8,416 bases of DNA from Actinomycetota bacterium. Lineage in GTDB: Bacteria; Actinomycetota; Actinomycetes; Streptosporangiales; Streptosporangiaceae. The translations under genes and the position numbers were made by a program. The DNA lies in contig PMST01000709.1 of the NCBI GenBank assembly GCA_003168295.1, positions 8,421 through 16,836 of the forward strand, in the 5' to 3' direction. Each line of letters opens with the position of its first letter. Within the stretch, counting starts at the first letter, position 1. Of this stretch, positions 1 through 6,531 are shown piece by piece. Under the pieces are notes generated by a model, which was not told the DNA's origin, ran no database searches, and saw only the letters and a list, made by a program, of their open reading frames with translations.

Positions 1-491
1 GCCCGCAGCTGTTCCGGCTGGTCGACGACCACGGACGCCTCGAGGGCCCGTTCAACGCCTTCCTGCTGCAGCCGCGGCTCGGGTCAGCCCTGCAGGCGCT
101 CGGCTCCTCGGTGCGCTACGACACCGGACTCGACGACCGGTGCCGCGAGATCGCGATCCTCGCCGTCGCCGCGCACTGGCGGTCTGACTTCGAGTGGTAC
201 GCCCACGAGGCGGTCGCCCGCTCGGCCGGGCTTGACGACGCCGAGCTGGCCGCAGTGCGCGACGGGCGTTACGCCGTGCTGACCGGACGCGAGGCGGTGG
301 TCGCGCGGACGGTCGCCGCGCTGGTGGCGCGGGGCGACCTCGATGACGCCGAGTACCTCGAGGCCGCCGAGGCGGTGGGCCCGGCGGGACTGTTCGAGCT
401 GCTCACCCTGGTCGGCTACTACGCGACGCTGGCCCTTCAGCTCCGCGTGTTCCGGGTTCCCGCTCCAGACGGCACCGCTTCGTCCCCTTGA
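1..491 (+). CDS. Carboxymuconolactone decarboxylase (CMD) family protein, 5' end cut off
   Basis: This gene enters from the left edge; the first complete codon is at position 3 and the stop is TGA 489-491, so 162 residues are visible. The core reads DRCREIAILAVAAHWRSDFE followed by WYAHE, then an alanine-rich helical region. This is the usual CMD pattern of an R-E helix followed by a W-x-x-H-E segment. The CxxC pair that marks AhpD-type peroxidase relatives is absent, so a gamma-carboxymuconolactone-decarboxylase-like or other non-thiol CMD role is more likely. Known CMD proteins are small cytoplasmic all-helical oligomers that act on lactones or peroxides in aromatic-compound catabolism. Family proteins are usually about 120-200 residues, so probably only a short N-terminal part is missing. 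It is the first of several ring-compound-type enzymes in the window and lies 95 bp before the FAH gene. Substrate is unknown. Confidence 0.85.
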   Translation, partial: PQLFRLVDDHGRLEGPFNAFLLQPRLGSALQALGSSVRYDTGLDDRCREIAILAVAAHWRSDFEWYAHEAVARSAGLDDAELAAVRDGRYAVLTGREAVVARTVAALVARGDLDDAEYLEAAEAVGPAGLFELLTLVGYYATLALQLRVFRVPAPDGTASSP

Positions 492-526
492 CCCTGTTCC
501 CTTGACACCGTTCCCTTGACACCGGG
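485..526. repeat. Three tandem 14-bp units with TTGACA hexamers
   Basis: Three adjacent 14-bp units start at 485, 499 and 513: CCCTTGACCCTGTT, CCCTTGACACCGTT and CCCTTGACACCGGG. The first unit includes the stop codon of the CMD gene. Units 2 and 3 each contain TTGACA (502-507 and 516-521), identical to the bacterial -35 consensus. The second of these lies 18-20 nt before an AT-rich stretch at 540-547 and could pair with it as a promoter. The repeat may equally be slippage expansion with no role. Confidence 0.75.
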
Positions 527-548
527 CCCGCCCGGGCACGATGATATG

Positions 549-571
549 CGAAAGTTACTTTCGTAGAATGA
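549..571 (+). promoter_or_regulatory. Near-palindromic operator with overlapping -10-like hexamer before the FAH gene
   Basis: Positions 549-563 form a perfect inverted repeat: CGAAAGT, one central T, ACTTTCG. Directly after it is TAGAAT (564-569), five of six matches to the -10 consensus. A start of transcription near 576 would leave only about ten untranslated bases before the ATG at 587, which fits the lack of a clear ribosome binding site there. Positions 553-571 match 6607-6625 upstream of the SDR gene at 15 of 19 positions. Inference: this is a promoter with an overlapping repressor site, of the size bound by TetR- or GntR-type dimers. The regulator gene is not in the window. Confidence 0.55.
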
Positions 572-586
572 GAGCGAGTTCGGGAC

Positions 587-1468
587 ATGAAGCTGGTCAC
601 CTTCGACGCTGGTCGGGTCGGTCGTCTGGAGGACGAGGTCGTCATCGAGCTCGACTGCGCCTCGACGCGCGAGTGGTTCGGCCGGGACGGACAGGTGGGC
701 GAGACGGGAGTGCGCCTCCCGCTGGCCGACGTCAGGCTGCGGGCGCCGATCGTGCCGAAGAAGTTCTTCCACACCGCTGGCAACTTCTCCGACCACCACG
801 AGGAACTGCAAGCCGTCGACTGGTCGCACCCGGTGCACAAGGGAATCGTGTTCTTCCAGAACGTCGACGCGATCATCGGGCCTGATGACGCCATCGTGTA
901 TCCCGAGGGGCTGACGAAGGAGCTGGACTACGAGCTCGAACTGGCCATCATCATCGGCCGCAGCGGAAAGTTCTTCGGACCCGACGAGGCCGAGGATTAC
1001 ATCGCCGGATACACGATCTTCAACGACATCACAGCGCGTGACATCCAGCGCCGGGAGATGCAGTCCGGCGTCTTCTCCTTCTCCAAGGCGATCGATACGT
1101 TTTGCCCGATCGGCCCGTGGATCGTGACCAAGGATGAGGTGCCTGACGCCCAGGCGCTGGCGATGGAGTTGCGGGTCAACGGTCAGGTCCGGCAGCGCGG
1201 CAACACCGCCAAGATGCTCATCTCGATCCCCCACCTCGTTGCGCACCACTCGGCGCAGGGCTACTCGGCCGGCGACATCCTCACCACCGGCACGATCTCA
1301 GGCGTGGCCGCGGTACAGCCCAACCCGTTCGAGTTCTACCTGCAGCCAGGCGACAAGATCGAGGCCGAGATCGAGGGCCTCGGCGTGCTCCGCAACCACG
1401 TCGTCCCGTGGAGCGCCGCACACGATACCCCGCCGTACACGACCGATCTGTATTCCTCGACGGGTTGA
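587..1468 (+). CDS. Fumarylacetoacetate hydrolase (FAH) family enzyme
   Basis: The 293-residue protein has the N-terminal MKLVTFDAGRVGRL type of small FAH domain, then the large catalytic domain from about residue 55. The metal-binding signature is visible: E116 and E118 in LDYELELAIIIG, and D147 in FNDITARD. It continues with SKAIDTFCPIGPW (166-178), TTGTISGV (233-240) and the terminal GLGVLRN (264-270). Family members are cytoplasmic Mg2+/Mn2+ enzymes that hydrolyse, decarboxylate or isomerise beta-diketo acids and acylpyruvates from aromatic catabolism. The length is normal for the bacterial family. ATG 587 is chosen because the conserved family N-terminus begins there; no strong Shine-Dalgarno precedes it, and transcription may start only about ten bases upstream. 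It is followed by 64 bp and then the monooxygenase, with which it probably shares a transcript. The exact substrate cannot be assigned. Confidence 0.93.
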   Translation: MKLVTFDAGRVGRLEDEVVIELDCASTREWFGRDGQVGETGVRLPLADVRLRAPIVPKKFFHTAGNFSDHHEELQAVDWSHPVHKGIVFFQNVDAIIGPDDAIVYPEGLTKELDYELELAIIIGRSGKFFGPDEAEDYIAGYTIFNDITARDIQRREMQSGVFSFSKAIDTFCPIGPWIVTKDEVPDAQALAMELRVNGQVRQRGNTAKMLISIPHLVAHHSAQGYSAGDILTTGTISGVAAVQPNPFEFYLQPGDKIEAEIEGLGVLRNHVVPWSAAHDTPPYTTDLYSSTG

Positions 1469-1520
1469 GCCCGTGTCCAGGCGTGAGCGCCCGAGGTGCG
1501 GGACGCAGGACGGGTAAAAC

Positions 1521-1526
1521 AAGGAG
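1521..1526 (+). promoter_or_regulatory. Ribosome binding site of the FAD monooxygenase
   Basis: AAGGAG at 1521-1526 lies 6 nt before GTG 1533. It is the strongest Shine-Dalgarno in the first gene run and fixes the GTG start of the monooxygenase. Confidence 0.8.
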
Positions 1527-1532
1527 ATTGCC

Positions 1533-2780
1533 GTGACCAATACCGAACCGTTGCACGTCCTCATCGCCGGTGGCGGCCTGTCCGGCCTGGCCCTGGCCCA
1601 GGGCCTGCTCAAGGACGGGCACACCTGCGAAGTCTTCGAGCGTGACGCCGACGACAGCCGCAAGATCGGCTACTACCTGCACATGAACGCCGACGGCGGC
1701 GAGGCGCTGCGCCGCTGCCTGCCCGAGGACCTGTTCGAGCTGTCCGCCGAGACCTCGCGCCGGACCTACGACCGACGTGAGTCGATCGTCCTGGACGACC
1801 AGCTCAACGAGCTGAGCTCGCAGCCGCACCTAGGCCCGCCGAACGAAGGCGAACGCCCGCACACCGGTGTCCACCGGCGGACGCTGCGCTCGATCCTGCG
1901 GGCGCGGCTCGGCGACTCGTTCCACCCAGGTCAGGCCGTCACCGGGTACGAAGAAACCCCCTCCGGCGTATCGGTGACCCTCGCCGACGGCACGACAGCC
2001 CAAGGCGACGTCCTGGTCGGCGCAGATGGCATCCGCTCGGCGGTTCGCGGGCAGCGGCTTCCCGGCACCACCGTCATCGACGCCGGCGTCCGCGGGCTCG
2101 GCGTCTTCGGCCGTACGCCGCTGACCCCCGAGCTGGCCGGCCAGCTGCCCGCGTACCTGTTCGAGGGCGTGCTGATCGCCGCGGACCGCAAGGGCTCGCG
2201 CCTGCTGATCTCGGTCTACCGGCCCCGGCAGCGCCCGGGTGACGCGGCGGCCGCGATCGCGCCCGACGTGCTGCTCGAGCCGGTCGAGGACTACGTCATG
2301 ATCAGCTGCAGCGTGGCCCCGGGCACGGTGATCCCGCCCGCGGCTGAGTGGACGGCCGGAACGCCGGCCATGCTGCGCGACGCGATGCTGGCCGCGATCG
2401 AGGGCTGGCACCCCACGGCGCGAGCCCTGGTCGCCGGCGTCGACCTCGACTCGATCTTCGTGATCCCGTTCGGCTTCCTCGCCCCCGCGCCGCCGTGGGA
2501 GCCTTCGCGGGTGACGCTGATCGGCGATGCCGCCCACGCCATGCTCCCCACGCTCGGCCTGGGCGCGAACCTGGCGCTGCGCGACGCCGCGCACCTGCTT
2601 GACCAGCTCTCCGCGGCCGCCCGCGGCGAGACCGGCATCGTCGCGGCCATCGGGACCTACGAGCAGGAGATGCGGGACTATGTCTACCCGTTCATGCGGA
2701 TGACCATGGATCACGACCGGCAGTTCGGCGGCGGGGCGCTCACCGAACGCGAACAGCATGACGACGCCACCGTCGGCTGA
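1533..2780 (+). CDS. Class A FAD-dependent monooxygenase (FAD_binding_3 / PHBH fold)
   Basis: This 415-residue protein shows all three sequence marks of single-component flavin hydroxylases. The N-terminal Rossmann motif is IAGGGLSG (11-18), with an acidic end of the second strand at VFER (34-37). The DG motif is DVLVGADGIRSAVR (159-172), and the GD motif is LIGDAAHAMLPTLGLGANLA (329-348). Members use FAD and NAD(P)H to put one oxygen atom on aromatic or polyketide substrates, or to epoxidise or do Bayer-Villiger steps. No transmembrane segment is visible, so it should be cytosolic. The start is GTG, supported by AAGGAG six bases upstream. The 3' end overlaps the following VOC gene by 23 nt, so the two are likely made together. 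It belongs to the branch annotated generically as FAD-dependent oxidoreductase. The substrate is unknown; the neighbouring methyltransferase and BBE-type oxidase suggest a multi-ring or phenolic molecule. Confidence 0.93.
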   Translation: MTNTEPLHVLIAGGGLSGLALAQGLLKDGHTCEVFERDADDSRKIGYYLHMNADGGEALRRCLPEDLFELSAETSRRTYDRRESIVLDDQLNELSSQPHLGPPNEGERPHTGVHRRTLRSILRARLGDSFHPGQAVTGYEETPSGVSVTLADGTTAQGDVLVGADGIRSAVRGQRLPGTTVIDAGVRGLGVFGRTPLTPELAGQLPAYLFEGVLIAADRKGSRLLISVYRPRQRPGDAAAAIAPDVLLEPVEDYVMISCSVAPGTVIPPAAEWTAGTPAMLRDAMLAAIEGWHPTARALVAGVDLDSIFVIPFGFLAPAPPWEPSRVTLIGDAAHAMLPTLGLGANLALRDAAHLLDQLSAAARGETGIVAAIGTYEQEMRDYVYPFMRMTMDHDRQFGGGALTEREQHDDATVG

Positions 2781-3306
2781 TGGCGCGATGCGCAGCCTGC
2801 ACCACGTCGGCTACTGGGTAAACGACCTCGACTCGGCGCTGAAGCAGTGGCGCCAGGACCTCAGCGTCGGCCCGTTCGACATCATCCCGCACATGACGTT
2901 CGACTCGTTTGTCCTAGTCGTGGACGGCCAGGAGCACCGCGACGTGGTCTTCGACCACTCGGCCGCCTTCGCCGCGTGGGGGCCAGTCGTCGTGGAGCTC
3001 GGCCAGGTCCACGCGATCGACGACCGCCTCGCCGCGGCGTACGGCAGCGCCGCGGGCGGTCCTGGCGGCGTGGTCAGCCACGTCTCATGGGTGGTGCCCG
3101 ACGTGGAACAGGAAAGCGCGCGGCTCGCGCGGCTGGGCTGCCGGCTGATCAACACGGCGCGGTCGGGCCCGATCTCGGTCGCCTGGCACGGCGGCGGGCC
3201 GCTGTTCCCGCACCCGATCGAGGTACATCAGCACAACAGCGTCATTGCCGGCATGCACGACCGCCTGGTCGCGCTGCACGCCGACGAGGACCAATGCCCG
3301 ACGTAA
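2758..3306 (+). CDS. VOC superfamily (glyoxalase-like) protein
   Basis: The product is 182 residues from ATG 2758. It has two beta-alpha-beta-beta-beta modules typical of the vicinal oxygen chelate fold: SLHHVGYWVNDLDSAL near residues 13-28, and VVSHVSWVVPDVEQ near 105-118. Candidate metal ligands are one of H15/H16, then E80 in VVVELG, H108, and E155 in PIEVHQ, which is the expected H-E-H-E order. VOC enzymes include glyoxalases, epimerases, ring-cleaving dioxygenases and resistance proteins; the short length argues against a classical two-domain extradiol dioxygenase. The gene starts inside the monooxygenase gene (23-nt overlap). A second in-frame ATG at 2788, just after the upstream stop, would give 172 residues and also keeps the whole domain; neither start has a clear Shine-Dalgarno. 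It overlaps the next gene by 13 nt. A step acting on the product of the monooxygenase is inferred from position only. Confidence 0.85.
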   Translation: MTTPPSADGAMRSLHHVGYWVNDLDSALKQWRQDLSVGPFDIIPHMTFDSFVLVVDGQEHRDVVFDHSAAFAAWGPVVVELGQVHAIDDRLAAAYGSAAGGPGGVVSHVSWVVPDVEQESARLARLGCRLINTARSGPISVAWHGGGPLFPHPIEVHQHNSVIAGMHDRLVALHADEDQCPT

Positions 3307-4700
3307 CCGCCGTGATCCCCGGCTTCACCGGGCAAGTCATCACCGCGGGCGATGAGCGGTACGACGAGCTCCGCAGCATCTGGAACGCCATGCACGACCG
3401 CCGGCCCGCGCTGATCGCCCGGTGCGAGAATGCGGCCGACGTGGTAGCCGCGATCGCGTATGCCCGGCGCCACGACCTGGTGATCGCGGTGCGCGGTGGC
3501 GGGCATAGCCTGCCCGGGTTCGGCACCTGCGATGACGGGCTGGTGGCGGACCTGCGGCCGATGAATAAGGTCACGGTCGACCCGGCGGCCCGGCGCGTGA
3601 CGGTTCAGGGCGGTGCGCTGCTTGGCGATGTGGACCGGGCGACCCAGGAATACGGGCTGGTGGTTCCCGCGGGGATCATCTCGCATACCGGAGTCGCTGG
3701 CCTCACCCTGGGCGGCGGCGTGGGCCGGCTGATGCGCCGGTTCGGTCTTACCATCGACAGCCTGCGCTCGGCCGAGGTGGTGACCGCCGATGGGCAGGTC
3801 CTGCGCGCCGCGCAGGACCGGCACCCCGACCTGTTCTGGGCGATCCGCGGCGGCGGCGGGAACTTCGGCGTGGTGACTGAGTTCGAGTTCGCCCTGCACG
3901 ATCTGCCGGCCCGGGCGCTCACCGTCTTGTCCTGCTACCACGACATGGCGGCCGCGCACCGCGTGCTGCGGCTGGCCGAGCAGGTGATGTCCGCCGATCC
4001 TGCTGACGAGCTGCTCTGGACGAGCTTTGCCCGCAAGGCCCCGCCGCGGCCATGGCTGCCGCCTGGGCTGGCGGGACGGACGGGGATCATGTCGGTCATC
4101 GAGTGGTCCGGGGATCAGCGTCCCGGGCAAGATGATGGCTACCGGCTGCTCAGCGAGCTGCGAGCTGAGCTCCGGCCGTCGGCGAGCGAGCTGCGCGTCG
4201 TTCCGTTCGGCCAGATCCAGACCGAGGGCGACGAGTTCTTCGGCCCCGGGCTGCTGTCCTACGTCAAGGCCACCTTCGCCGATGAGCTGACCGATGACCT
4301 GATCGATGTCGTGTCGGCGCGCGGCGCGCTGATCGGCTCGGAGGTGTCCCAGGTGGAGCTGCTGAGCATGGGCGGGGCTATCCGCCGGGTCTCCCCTGAC
4401 GCCACGGCCTTCCCGCACCGCACCGCCTCGTGGCTGATCAACATCCCGGCCAGCTGGCGGTCCGCCGCGCAGACCGAGCGGGAGATCGGCTGGGTCCGGG
4501 ACACCTACGCCGCGCTGACGCCGTACTGCCGCGGCGGCGGTTACGTGAACTTCATGGATGGCGACGAGCAGGCGGCCGGGCAGGCGGCGTACGGCGCCAC
4601 GCTGCGCCGGCTGCAGTCGGTCAAGGCCGCCTACGACCCGGAGAATGTCTTCCGGCTGAACCAGAACATCATCCCGCTGAGCCCGGTGGCGGCGTCATGA
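3294..4700 (+). CDS. BBE-type FAD-linked oxidase, predicted single covalent (His) flavin link
   Basis: This 468-residue protein has the PCMH-type FAD-binding domain (about residues 35-205) and the C-terminal berberine-bridge domain. RGGGHS (67-72) supplies H71, the usual 8-alpha-histidyl FAD anchor. The second anchor, a cysteine in the G-x-C-x-x-x-G motif, is absent: the segment reads PAGIISHTGVAG (125-136) with I129 at that place. The C-terminus carries YVNF (417-420) and AAYDPENVFRLNQN (445-458), typical of the BBE domain. Such enzymes oxidise sugars, alkaloids, polyketides or alcohols, with O2 as acceptor, or act as dehydrogenases. ATG 3294 is chosen because the family N-terminus begins there, and GAGGA (3286-3290) sits just upstream; the open frame runs further left only because of high GC. 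It overlaps the VOC gene by 13 nt and the methyltransferase by 4 nt. No signal peptide is apparent, so it is probably cytoplasmic. Confidence 0.93.
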   Translation: MPDVTAVIPGFTGQVITAGDERYDELRSIWNAMHDRRPALIARCENAADVVAAIAYARRHDLVIAVRGGGHSLPGFGTCDDGLVADLRPMNKVTVDPAARRVTVQGGALLGDVDRATQEYGLVVPAGIISHTGVAGLTLGGGVGRLMRRFGLTIDSLRSAEVVTADGQVLRAAQDRHPDLFWAIRGGGGNFGVVTEFEFALHDLPARALTVLSCYHDMAAAHRVLRLAEQVMSADPADELLWTSFARKAPPRPWLPPGLAGRTGIMSVIEWSGDQRPGQDDGYRLLSELRAELRPSASELRVVPFGQIQTEGDEFFGPGLLSYVKATFADELTDDLIDVVSARGALIGSEVSQVELLSMGGAIRRVSPDATAFPHRTASWLINIPASWRSAAQTEREIGWVRDTYAALTPYCRGGGYVNFMDGDEQAAGQAAYGATLRRLQSVKAAYDPENVFRLNQNIIPLSPVAAS

Positions 4701-5533
4701 CCATCCGGCACCACGGGGCGCTGACCCCGGCGGCGCAGCTGCAGCAAGGGCTGTGGGGCACCGATCCGCAGGGCTGGGCGGAGCTGGCCGAACCGCACAA
4801 CCAGCCGCTGTTCGAGGCGCTGCTTGACGCGACGGCCACCCGGTCCGGTACCCGGCTGCTGGACATCGGGTGCGGCAGCGGCCTGCTGATGTCCCTGGCG
4901 GCCGGCCGGGGCGCCGCCGTGGCGGGCGTGGACGTGTCACCTGGCCTGCTCACGGTCGCGGCGACGCGGCTGCCCGCGGCCGACCTGTGGCTCGCGGACA
5001 TGCAGCAGCTGCCGTTCCCCGATGCCGCGTTCGACTCGGTCACCGCGGTGAACGCCGTCCAGTTCGCCGCGGAGCCGCGCATCGCGCTCGCCGAGGCAGC
5101 CCGGGTCTGCCGGCCCGGCGGCCTGGTGGGGCTGGCCGCGTTCGCCGAACCGGACCGGGTGCAGTCCACGGCGGTGCACCTGGCGATGGCGGCGCTGAGC
5201 CCGCCGGAACGCGAGGCCGAGCACGCGCCTTACGCGCTGTCCTCACCGGGCGGCCTGGAGGCCGCGCTGACCGGCGCGGGCCTGCTGGTGGCGGCGAAGG
5301 GCGAGGTGGAATGCGTCTGGCGGTACCAGACGGCGGCGGACGCGGTCCGCGCGCTGATCGGCTCGGCGGGCGGGACCCGGGCGGTGCAAGATGCCGGCCA
5401 GCCGGCCGTCCGCGCCGCCATCGAGACGGCGCTAATCCCGTTCACCGACCCGGCCGACGGCACGATTGCCATGCATAACGTCTTCCGCTGGGTCACGGCC
5501 CGCCGCCCCGGGCCGCAGGAAGCGACGGGCTGA
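4697..5533 (+). CDS. Class I SAM-dependent methyltransferase
   Basis: The product is 278 residues from ATG 4697. Motif I is LLDIGCGSG (54-62), the acidic ribose-binding residue is D79 in VAGVDVS, the next motif is ADMQQLPFPDAAFD (100-113), and a LAEAARVCRPGG strand/turn (131-142) follows. This is the Methyltransf_11 type, which transfers methyl from S-adenosylmethionine to O, N or C atoms of small molecules. The C-terminal part, from about 150, is variable and probably forms the substrate lid. Its start overlaps the oxidase stop as ATGA, a standard coupling arrangement, so it is the last gene of the run. Its final 102 nt are also the antisense of the minus-strand flavin reductase gene. A methyltransferase after a hydroxylase and an oxidase suggests capping of a newly formed hydroxyl, but this is inference; the acceptor cannot be read from sequence. 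Confidence 0.92.
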   Translation: MTIRHHGALTPAAQLQQGLWGTDPQGWAELAEPHNQPLFEALLDATATRSGTRLLDIGCGSGLLMSLAAGRGAAVAGVDVSPGLLTVAATRLPAADLWLADMQQLPFPDAAFDSVTAVNAVQFAAEPRIALAEAARVCRPGGLVGLAAFAEPDRVQSTAVHLAMAALSPPEREAEHAPYALSSPGGLEAALTGAGLLVAAKGEVECVWRYQTAADAVRALIGSAGGTRAVQDAGQPAVRAAIETALIPFTDPADGTIAMHNVFRWVTARRPGPQEATG

Positions 5534-6520
5534 TGACGCGGGTGGCGGCGCCTGACCGGTAACGGGGATGTACGGCCTTCGCCTGGCCGGTAACGGGGTG
5601 AGCTCGGGCCGGACGGTCCGGTCGTAGGTCTCGAACGCCCGGGCACGCTCCTCGATCTCCGTGCGCAGCTCGCGGTGCCGTTCGGCAGTCTCCTGGATCT
5701 CCACGGCGTGGGCCTGCTTCTCGTTAATGGAGATGACGGAGGTTGACAGGTCCGTCCAGGTCACGTCGGGGCCGGGCCCGAGCCGGCCCCGCGCGCCGCA
5801 GGTCGCGCACTCCACGTCCGCGCCGTGCAGGGCGACGACGTCGAGGTGGCACATCGGGCATAGCCCGGGCGGCCCCAGGTAACGCGCCTCGTCGAAGGCC
5901 ACCCCGAGCTGGCTGGCGACGTTGCGCCCGAGCACGGCCGCCCGGTCGATCGCGGCGGCGTCCAGGACCACCGAGCGTGGCGTCCCGGCCCCGGCGAACT
6001 GCACCTGGTCGACCACGGCGATGTGCATCGAGAACGTCGTGGTGTGCATGATCGGCAGGGTCAGCGTCTTCCACTGCGGCGTCAGCGAGCCGCCCACCGC
6101 GAGGAAGCCGGCCACTCTGGGCTTCAGCACCCGCTCGTCCACGCGGAACGGCACGGCCGGCTCGCGTCCCTCCCGGCGCAGCGCCAGCAGCCCGGCGATG
6201 ATGGCGGCGTCGGCGTTCGGCCCGAGCAGCCGGTCGCCGAGCAGCTTGAGCCGGGCGGCCACCGTCCGGCTGATAATCGGGGTGCTCACGATAAGCCCGT
6301 CGCACTCGACCAGCCGCTCCCACAGCCACCAGGCGTCGTCCGGCTCGGCACTTTCCGCCGCGCGGCTGGGCAGGCGGAGCTCGTCGAGCCGCACGAGCTC
6401 GACATCGGCGCCCTCGCCCTCCGCCGCCCTCAGCGCCGCCTTGAGCAGGATCTCCGCGCTGCCGTTGGGCTGACCGCAGCCGAGCCCGAGGACCCGGCCA
6501 CCCGTGCCGCTCGTCGACAT
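5432..6520 (-). CDS. FMN-reductase/flavodoxin-fold protein with zinc-ribbon-like insert
   Basis: This 362-residue protein starts at ATG 6518-6520, with AGGAGG four bases upstream. The first 200 residues are an NADPH-dependent FMN reductase fold: GCGQPNGSAEILLKAA (14-29) is the phosphate-binding loop, VSTPIISRTVAARLKLLGDR (78-97) is the second flavin-contact loop, and FLAVGGS (139-145) follows. After it comes a four-cysteine module, C221-P-M-C224 and C238-A-T-C241, spaced like a rubredoxin or zinc ribbon. Then comes a charged, probably coiled-coil helix (about 266-298) and a basic, proline-rich tail. Plain FMN reductases are about 180-200 residues, so the C-terminal half is an added module. 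It could supply reduced flavin, or pass electrons to a partner through the metal site. The last part of the gene lies antisense over the methyltransferase 3' end. It is divergent from the SDR gene and shares its upstream region. Confidence 0.88.
   Translation of the reverse strand: MSTSGTGGRVLGLGCGQPNGSAEILLKAALRAAEGEGADVELVRLDELRLPSRAAESAEPDDAWWLWERLVECDGLIVSTPIISRTVAARLKLLGDRLLGPNADAAIIAGLLALRREGREPAVPFRVDERVLKPRVAGFLAVGGSLTPQWKTLTLPIMHTTTFSMHIAVVDQVQFAGAGTPRSVVLDAAAIDRAAVLGRNVASQLGVAFDEARYLGPPGLCPMCHLDVVALHGADVECATCGARGRLGPGPDVTWTDLSTSVISINEKQAHAVEIQETAERHRELRTEIEERARAFETYDRTVRPELTPLPARRRPYIPVTGQAPPPASSARRFLRPGAAGRDPAEDVMHGNRAVGRVGERD
5551..5598. repeat. Direct repeat, two 17-nt copies 31 bp apart
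   Basis: CCTGACCGGTAACGGGG (5551-5567) and CCTGGCCGGTAACGGGG (5582-5598) differ at one base. Both lie in the coding sequence of the flavin reductase C-terminal tail. Their 31-bp offset is not a multiple of three, so they are read in different frames and do not form a repeated peptide. They sit just past the methyltransferase stop. A duplication or a paired site at the convergent junction are both possible. Confidence 0.7.
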
Positions 6521-6524
6521 CTAT

Positions 6525-6530
6525 CCTCCT
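6525..6530 (-). promoter_or_regulatory. Ribosome binding site of the flavin reductase
   Basis: On the minus strand AGGAGG (plus-strand CCTCCT 6525-6530) precedes the ATG at 6518-6520 by four bases. It is a full-strength Shine-Dalgarno, though with short spacing, and fixes this start. Confidence 0.75.
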
Positions 6531-6531
6531 C

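Noticed and set aside
523..538. GC palindromes CGGGCCCG and GCCCGGGC as a terminator after the CMD gene
   Set aside because: They have no loop of usable size and no following T run, and they overlap the last tandem-repeat unit. This looks like compositional chance.
1460..1491. Hairpins ACGGG/CCCGT and GGCG/CGCC after the FAH gene as a terminator
   Set aside because: Stems are only 4-5 bp, one overlaps the stop codon, and no T run follows. Such short GC stems are common by chance at this composition.
2847..3293. N-terminal extension of the first oxidase to an ATG at 2847
   Set aside because: The extra 149 residues are Arg/Pro-rich, overlap the VOC gene completely, and are not part of the oxidase family. 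The family N-terminus begins at ATG 3294.
3228..4418. Long open frame on the minus strand opposite the first BBE-type oxidase
   Set aside because: The plus strand encodes a full, motif-rich oxidase here. The antisense translation is low-complexity, rich in Arg/His/Gln/Pro, and has no recognisable motif, as expected for a shadow frame in GC-rich DNA.
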